Assembly (NCBI GenBank): GCA_016208315.1
Contig: JACQYF010000043.1
Location: 1 to 64,000, forward strand
Reading direction: 5' to 3'
DNA length: 64,000 nt
DNA from: Chloroflexota bacterium
GTDB lineage: Bacteria; Chloroflexota; Anaerolineae; UBA4142
The position numbers and the translations under genes were made by a program. Positions 49,190 through 58,100 of this stretch are shown in pieces (the first letter of the stretch is position 1; every line of letters starts with the position of its first letter). The notes under the pieces are model-generated. The model saw only the letters and a program-made list of their open reading frames with translations, had not been told where the DNA came from and did not search any database.

Positions 49190-52100
49190 TTACTTGTTTG
49201 CCATCGCCGTGGGTGTCCTGGATGGCGTTGGCGACAGCGTCGGCGTGGCGATTGGCGGTGAGGTGGCCGTCCGCGTGCTCGTCGGCGTTGCTGTTCGAGT
49301 TCGAGTGGCTGTCGCCGTTCCGGTTGGAACACGCGTTGGCGTTGTGGTAATAGCCGGACCGGCCAAAGTCGTCACCGTGCGCGTGGGCGTGGCCGTTACA
49401 GTGCGCGGGCGCGTGGGGGTCGCTATCGTGCGCGGCGACCGAGAGAGATTGAACGGGCCAGGACACTCTTCTATGATCCGCAGAGAGTGCGCTGGATTCT
49501 TGTGGCTCACGTAAAGGCGGCTATAGTTCTCCGACAAGCTCTCCAGCAAACCATACGGATGCGCGTCAATGTATTGGCTCGGCGTGGTCGTCCAGACGGT
49601 CGCATAGTTGTCGAGCGGATCGAGCGCGCGCAGGCGATTGTCCGCGGTCTCCGCCACGTAGATGTACGCCGAACACAAACTCTGGACCACAAAGCCGCCG
49701 TCGTCGGTGTTCCCCACCGAGACGATCGTCTCGTTCGATAACTCGCCGGTCCATTCGACATCGTAGATATACAGCTTGTTCGGAACGATCTCGCGATTTG
49801 CGCCGGTACCCTCGAAGAAACCCACGGTTACAAAAAGCTTGCGGAACACTTCGTTGAACCCAACGTAGAACGGGCTGCCTCCGTTGCCATTGCTATAGTC
49901 CCGCACGCGGGTCGCGTTGTTGGTATAGCCGTCAATGCGCCACAGGTCGAAGCCGTCGCGATTGCCCGCAAAGATCGAGTTTGTGCCCGTATCCACGGCG
50001 AGGCCGAAGGTGCCGCCAAACGTTCCCGACGCAACGGGCACGCAGCTTACGAGCGCATCCGTAAACGCACTGATTACGGCGACCCTCGCGCCCGAGTGCA
50101 GCGCGACATAGACCATCCCGGTGCCAGGATTCGTTGCGAGGTGCGTCGGTTCGCCGCCGCACGACGAGAGTGAGATGTCGGGCAGGCGGACGAGATCGCC
50201 GGCGCGAATCACGCTGACCGAGTTGCCGGAGAAATTCGCGATGTACACTTTGCCGTTCGCCATGCCGATACCGAACGGGCCGCGCCCCACGCCGATCTTG
50301 CGCAACAACTCCGGACTGGTCGCGAGCGTGCTTTCGCGAAAGACATCTACCGTGCTGTCGCCATTGCTGACGAGGAAGAGTTGATCGCGTTCAGGGTCGG
50401 ACAACATGCCCTTGGGATCAATCATCAGCCGCGTTTGCGTGGCCGTCGGCGTCCGGCTGGGAGTGGGCGTGATGGACGATGTCGGCGTGACGGATGAAGT
50501 AGGCGTCTGCGTCCGAGTTGACGTGCTCGTCGCCGTCGGCGTCGGCGTGTTCTGAGCCGCGCGAACGAGGAGCGGCAAGTAGAGATACGACGTGCTTGAT
50601 TGATCGCCAAAGTCCACAAGCTTGGCCACGCCGAATTCCACCTCGGTGGACATCAGGTCCGGGCTGGTCGAACGGTAGCCGGCCGGATTCCGTTCTTCGA
50701 CTGTATAGTTCCCCACCGGCAGATTGGTAAAGCAGTACGGTTGACTTGGAGTCGAGTTCCAGGCGGCGACCGCAACACTGCTTGCATTAGTCACGGTGAT
50801 TTGCGCGCCGCTCAACCAGCCCTCTCCCGTTTCACGAATTCCGTTGCCATTCAGGTCGTTGAAGACCGTCACACAAATCGCGCCGACCGCGAGGATGGGC
50901 GTGTTGATCGTCGCGGTATTGTCGTTCGGATTCACGTCTGCCCCGTTCGCGCCGTCGTCGCCGATGACCACCGTGTTGGTCACTTGCGTGACCGAGGGTG
51001 GAATTGGGTTGTTGACCGTGACGATGAATTGCGCGCTGCCGCTCGCGCCGCCGCCCGCGAGCGCGCCGACGTTCCGCGAACAAGTGCTGCCGGCGCAATT
51101 CCAACCCATTCCGGTGAACGTGGTGTTGGGAGGAACAGTCTCGGTCAGCACGACGTTCGTCGCGCCGATATTGCCGGTGTTGGTATAGTTGATCGTGTAG
51201 ATAAGCACACCGCCTGGCGACGGCGTGATGCTACTGTCGCTCTTGGTAACGCGCAGATCGGGCGCGAGTCCGGTGAGCGGCGCCAAGTCGGTCGCGGTGT
51301 TGTTCGACGGCGTTGCGTCCGAGCCGTGCGTGCCATCGTCGGCGATGGTCGCGGTGTTCGCGATCTGGGTCGTGCCCGCGGGCAATGGGTTGGAAATCGT
51401 CACGGTGAAAGTGACCGAGCCGGTCGCCCCACCCACAACCGAGCCGATGGAACGCGTGCAAGTGCTGCCCGCGCCGGCCCCTGAAGGACAGGTCCAGCCG
51501 GTTCCCGTATAGCGCGTGTTCGCAGGAACCGTTTCGGTGATGACGACGCCGGTCGCCGTGAGGTCGCCGGAATTGGTGTACACGAGCGTGTAGGTGAGCG
51601 TACCGTTGGGCGTGGTCGCTCCGGCGTGCGTCTTGCCGAGCGCCAAGTCGGGCGTCTCGACGACAATGGTTGGATCGCTCGCGGTGTTGTTGTTCGGATT
51701 TGGATCGCTCGTCGCGTTGGAGACCTCGGCAAGGTTGGTGCCACCGGGCGCGGCCGCTTGTGCGACGGCGACGTTCAGAATCAAAGTCGTGCTCGCGCCG
51801 ACGCCGAGACCGGTTGCGCTGCTACAACTGATGATCTGGCCGTTTGGCAGACACGACCAACCCGCGCTATTCGAAATTGCCGTCAATCCGGTTGGCAGCG
51901 TGTCGGTGACGAGGATCGGCGCGGCGACCGCGGACGGTCCATTGTTCGTGACCGTGATCGTGTAACTGGCGTTGACGCCCACGGTAAAGTTGCCCGCGTG
52001 CGCTTTCGAGATCGCGAGATCGGCGGAAGGCGCGAGCGTATCGGTGTCAGTCGCGCTGTTGTTGCTCGCGATTGGATCGTTTATGCCGCTTGGCGCGGCG

Positions 52101-55100
52101 ACGGTCGCGGTGTTCGCGAGTGAGCCGGTCGCCGTGGAGGAGACCGTTGCCGTAAGTAGATAGGTCGCCGTCCCGTTGACGAGGAGATTCGCGGTCGAGT
52201 TGATGCTCCCCATTCCGCTTGCGCTCGCGCAGCTCGAGCCGGCCGAAGCCGAGCACGTCCAAGTCGCGTTCGTCAGCGCGGCAGGTAGCGTATCGCTTAC
52301 GCCCGCGCCCGCGACCGGAATCGGCCCGTGATTCGTGACGGTGATGGTGTACGTCAGCGACGCGCCGGGAATCGCGGTCGCCTGCCCATCGCTCTTGTCT
52401 ATTTCGAGATCGGCATCTTGCAGCACCGGCGTCGTATCCATCGCGGAGTTGTCTCCGGGGTTGGCATCGGGGCCGGATGCATGGTCGTCGCCGATGATAG
52501 CCGAGTTGGAGATTTGGGTCGTGCCGGGCGGGACTGGGTTCGCGACTTGGACCGTGAAGGCGACCGAGCCGGTCGCCCCACCTTCAACGGAGCCGATGCT
52601 GCGCGTGCAAGTTCCACCGACGCAAGTCCAGCCCGTGCCCGCGTATGTCGTGTTCGCCGGAATAGTTTCGGTGATGACGACCCCCGTCACGGCGATGTTA
52701 CCCGCGTTCGTGTACGCAAGCGTGTACGTGATCAAGCCGCCGGGCGTGACGGAAACGCCGCCATCGTTCTTGCTCATGCGAAGGTCTACCTGCGCGACGA
52801 GCGGGACGGCGTCGCTGTCGCTATTGTTCGCGAGATTCGCGTCCGCGCCGTTCGCGCCATCGTCGCCGATGGTCGCATTGTCGGCGATTTGCGTTGTGCC
52901 CGCGGGAACCGGATTCACAACCGTGACGACGAATTCAACACTCGCGCCACCGCCACCGCCCGCCACACTGCCAACATTGCGCGTGCAGACCGTACCCGCA
53001 ACGCTGCCAGTCGGACAACTCCAACCGGCGCCGGTGAACGTCGAATTCGCCGGAACGGTTTCGGTGATCGTGACGTTGGTCGCGCCGATGTTGCCCGTGT
53101 TGCTGTACGCGAGCGTGAACGTGATGATGCCGCCCGGCGTGACTGACGCGGGAGTGTGAGTGATCGCGATGCCCAAATCAGGCGCGAGTCCGGTGAGCGA
53201 AGCGGTGTCGGTCGCGGTGTTGTTCGACGGCGTTGGATCGGGACCCTGCGCGCCATCGTCCGCGACCGAGGCCGTATTGACGATCTGCGTTGTGCCGGAG
53301 GGAACGGGGTTCGAGATCGTCACGGTGAAGGCGACCGAGCCGGTCGCCCCACCGCCAACCGAGCCGATGTTGCGCGGGCAGGTCGTGCCCGCGCCGCTCC
53401 CGCTCGGACAACTCCAACCCGAGCCGGTGTAGCGCGCATTTTGCGGAACGGTCTCGGTGATGACCACGCCGTTCGTCGCCACGGTGCCGACGTTGGTGTA
53501 GGTCAATGTGTACGTCAACACGCCGCCCGGGGTTGGAGTTCCGACGTGCGACTTGGCAAGTTGCAGATCGGGCAGGATGGCGACTGTCGTCGGATCGGTG
53601 GCGGAATTGTTGCCCGGATTCGGGTCAGCCGTTGGTCCAGAGACCACAACAGAGTTGGTGACGCCGGGCGCTGCGCCTTGTGCGACGCCGACGACGAGCG
53701 TAATCGTGCTGCTGGCGCTGGGCGCGAGGTTGCTCGGATTACTGCAACTAACCGTCTGTCCAATTGCGTTACAGGTCCAACCTGTGCCCGTGCCAGAGAC
53801 GAATGTGAGACCAGATGGCAGCGTGTCGGTGACGAGGATCGTTCCTGCCGCGGTCGAAGGCCCAAGGTTCGTGACCGTGAGCGTGTAGGTTCCGTTTACG
53901 CCCACTGTGAAATTCCCCGCGTGCGTCTTGCCGATGGCGAGATCGGCGGAAGGGGTCAATGAATCCGTATCGCTCGCGGTGTTGTTGCTGCTATTCGGAT
54001 CGGTCACGCCTGCGGGCGGGGCCACCGTTGCGACGTTCGTCAGCGTTCCCGTCGCGCTCGCCGAGACCGTGGCCGTCATTGTGAATGTCGCCGTGCCGCC
54101 GGCCAATAGGTTTACGGTCGTATTGATGCTGCCGCTGCCGCTGCCCCTCGCGCAGCTCGAACCGGGCGACGCCGCGCACGTCCAGCCAGCGCTCGTGATC
54201 GCCGCGGGCAGCGTGTCGCTGACGACCGCGCCGTTCGCCGCGCTGGGGCCGGCATTCGTGATGACGATGGTGTAGGTGATCTGCGTACCGGGCGTAACGC
54301 TCGACAAGCCGTCGTTCTTGGCGATCGCAAGATCGGCAACCGACGAAACAGTCGTGTCGGCGCTCGCGGTATTATTCGCGAGATTCGGATCGGTTGTCGC
54401 GCTCGTGATCGTCGCGGTGTTGGTGATCGTCCCGCCCGCGGAGGGCGCGGTCACCGTAACGGTGATTGCGCTGGTCGCACTCGCCGCGAACGCGGCGCGC
54501 GTGCAAGTGACAAGACCGGACGATTGGCCGCAGGCCCAGCCCGCACCGCCCGCCGAGCCATACGTCACGCCCGCGGGCAATGTATCGGTCACTGTAACGT
54601 TCGCCGCATCCGAGGGCCCGGTGTTGGTGACGTTCAAAGTGTAAGTGAGCGTCGCGCCCGCGTTCACCGGGCTGGGCGACGCGGTTTTGCCGATTGCCAA
54701 ATCGGCCAGCGCGTTCGCGGTCGTGATTTCGGTATCGCTATTGTTCGACACGTTCGGATCGAATTCACTGGCCGCGACGATCACCGCGTTGATGAGCGAG
54801 CCAGCTTGCGTCGGCGTCACCACGATCGTCGTCGTGACGATTGCGCCATTCGCCATCGAGCCGAGGTTGCAGACGACGGTGCTCGAGCCGCCGCAACTGC
54901 CCTGGGTCGAAGAGATCGTCCCAACGGTTACGGTCGAGGGCAAGGTATCGGTCAGCGTGACCGACGTTGCGGCTGAGGGACCGTTGTTGCGCGTGACGAG
55001 CGTGTACGTCAGCGGCATTCCAACCGAAACCGGGTTGGGCGTCGCGTCCTTGGTCACTTGCAAATCGGCTGAAGCGGTCGTCGTGACGGCGGCCGTATTC

Positions 55101-58100
55101 GTGACCGGGTTGATGATCGTGTTGCTGGCGGTCGCGCTGACCGTGTTTGAAAAGACGCCGGTGACCGAACCAGTGTGCGCGCTGAAGGTGACGGTGACGC
55201 CACCGCCGGCTCCAATATCCCAGATACCCCACGCCGGCGTCGCGCTGCCCGCCGTTGGATTCTGCGTGCTCGTGCGACTGGCGTTGTCTTGGGTAACCGA
55301 GACGGTCGAGAGCAGAGTAAACCCAGACGGCAGCGTATCGGTGAGCACGACGCCGGTTGCCGCGCCGTCGCCGCTGTTGAGCGCGGCAATCGTGTACGTC
55401 ACCGGCTGGCCCACCGGGACGGTGCTCGGCGAAACGGTTTTCGACAACGCGACTTGTGGAATCTCAACTTGAACGTCTTCGGCAATCGTCCGCAATGGAT
55501 CGAAGACAAGGACAGACGCGGACGATGAAGTGGACCCGAAAAAGTTTTGATACGTCGCCGCGCCGACCGTGGGATTGATCTTGGCCGTGTACGTGATGAC
55601 GAGAGTCGTACTGCCAGGAATCGTAAACGTGCCCCAGACCGGCTGCTCGCTGCCGATGGTCGGATCGGTCACTGGCGACCGGGCCGAAAAGCCAGAGACA
55701 GATACCGTATTACTGTAAGTGAAGCCGGGCGAAAGCGTGTCGGTCACCACGACGCCGGTGGCAGGAGATGCCGAGGTATTCTGGACCTGAAGCACATACG
55801 TGGCCTCGGTGCCGGTCAAAGTCTGAAGGACGAGGGGCGTCGTCGTGTATTTGCTGTCCAGCAAGCCGCCGACGCTCGTCGTCGCGTTCGCGCTCACGGG
55901 CGTGGTTTGTGCGCTGTCCAGCGTCGCCGTGTTGACGATAGAGCCAATCGCGGTCGGGAAAATGGTCACTTGCGCCAAGCCCGAATCGCCGGGCGCGAGG
56001 TCGGGCAAATTCCAAACCACATTGCCGCCGCTGGGCGCGCCGCCGAGCGTCGCGTTCACAAAAGAGGTCCCTGCGGGCAGAGCATCGGTCATGACGACAC
56101 TCGTCGCGATGGCCGTGCCCGTGTTGGCGTAGCGCAAAGTGTAGGTGATGCTGCCGACGACGTTCTCACCCGACGACGCCGTGACCGCCGCGTCGAGCGT
56201 GATGGTGCTGCCGTTGATCGCGATGATCTGTCGCGATTGGCCCGCGATGTTGACGTACTGCTGAACGTTCAATTGCGCGGTCGTGTCCACCTGAATTGTG
56301 ACGCCGTTCGCCGCGGCGGTGAGCCGCGCCGCGGGGTACGCGACGACCGCGGGCCCGGTCTTGCCAATCGTCAGAACCGGCGCGGCCGATGCCTGCGTGT
56401 TCGCGCTGCCCTGCTTGGTCGCCGCGTTGCTGGCGCTTGCCCAGACGGTGTTGCTGATCGGAGTGATTCCGGCAGGCAGGGGCAGATTGACGCGGGTCGA
56501 AAATTGCAGCGTGCGCGTCGCACCGCCGCCGAGCGTGGCAAATTGAAAACTCACGCGGTTGTTCGTCGCGTCGAATGAACCGGTATCGCCGTCCAGCGCG
56601 TCCGTTTGTGAGACGCTCTGATCATAGAGCGTGCCCGGCGCGTAGGTTGTGCTGGCCGGAATGAAATCCTCGACGTTCACATTCTGCGCGTTCCCGGAGC
56701 CGATATTCGACAATGAAAGCGTGTAGGTGACGAGGTCGCCCGGAGCGAGCGTGCCGGGGGGCGCGATGGTCTTGCTCACGCGCAGGTTCGGATTGGTGCT
56801 GATCGAAACGGTAACGACCTCGCTGCTGCGCGTGCCGGTCGTCTGCGCGTCGCTCACGGTCGCCTGATTGTCGTGCGTCGTAACGCCTGGGAATGGAACT
56901 CCCGATACCACCATTCGGAAGGTCACGCTCGCGGCCGCGGCGGGCGCGAGCGAGCCGATGTTGAGATTCAACGCGTTGCCGCTCAACGGATCGGGCGAAA
57001 CCGGAGTGCCATTCAGCGTGGTGCTGTTGGCGACGTAAGTGAAATAGCCCGTGACCGGCAGAGGATCATTCACCGTTACGTTCGTGGCTGTGATGACGCC
57101 ACTGTTGAGCACGGTCAGCGTGTAAGTGACCACGTCGCCGGGAATCAACAGCGTCTTGCTCGCCGCTTTACTGATCGTCGTGTTCGGGCGCAAAACCGCG
57201 GTGGTGATCGAGTCGTTCAGCGGAACGGTCTCGTTCGTAGTCAAAGTCACGAGATTGGTCAAGCTACTGATAGCCGGATCGAGCGGCTGGTTGACGGCGA
57301 CCGTGATCGTCAACACGCCGCTGCCGCCGCCCGCGATGACGCCGGACGCTTGCCCCGTCGAGTTGACCGCAAAACGATACTGCTGCCCGGCGATGGCGAC
57401 CGGCGTGGCGGGCGAGCCGTTCAGATTCGCGCTAACAAAAGTCGTGCCCGACGGCAGTGTATCGGTGATCAGCGAATTGGTCGCGTTCGTCGTGCCCGCG
57501 TTCGCGAACTTGATCGAATAGGTCAGCGTGCTGCCCGCTTGGGCCAGGAGACTCGAGACCTGTTTATCCAACACGACGTTGGCGGGCGCGGTCACGCAGA
57601 ACACCGAGTTCGAATCGGCAAAGGTACTGGTGCCATGCCCGCTTTCACTGTCAACCACCCATCCATCAATTTGGAAAAGTAACCGATCGCCCCCATTGTT
57701 ATTCTTGGAAGCCAGCTCATAAATCCACAAGAGGCGATGGCCGGGCTGGAGTTGCGCGCCGACGACCGGCGTTGCGGAGAAATTGAACTGGCCCGTGTCG
57801 TTGCCGCCGAACTCTTGCGTCCCCGAACCAATCATCGTGCGAATTCCAGATGCCGAGTCATAGTCATACACCGTGCCGCGCAAATAGATTCCCGAGCCGG
57901 GATGGCGATCAATGTAGATCGTGCTGTCAATACTGCTGGCGAAACTCACGGTACTGCGCGAAGGCGGGTCTTGATAAAATCGCAGGACTTCAGAAAAACC
58001 GCCGCCGTCAATCGTCGTGAAGAGAATGCCGGTGCCCGTCTGGCTGGGCAGCGGCGCGGTCGTATTCCCAATTCGCTGATCGGGAGGCGTGTCGTAGCCG

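Noticed and set aside
49190-49500. Sortase or other C-terminal anchor on the giant protein
   Set aside because: The C-terminus is Thr/Pro-rich and ends TAMANK; there is no LPXTG-like motif or hydrophobic helix.
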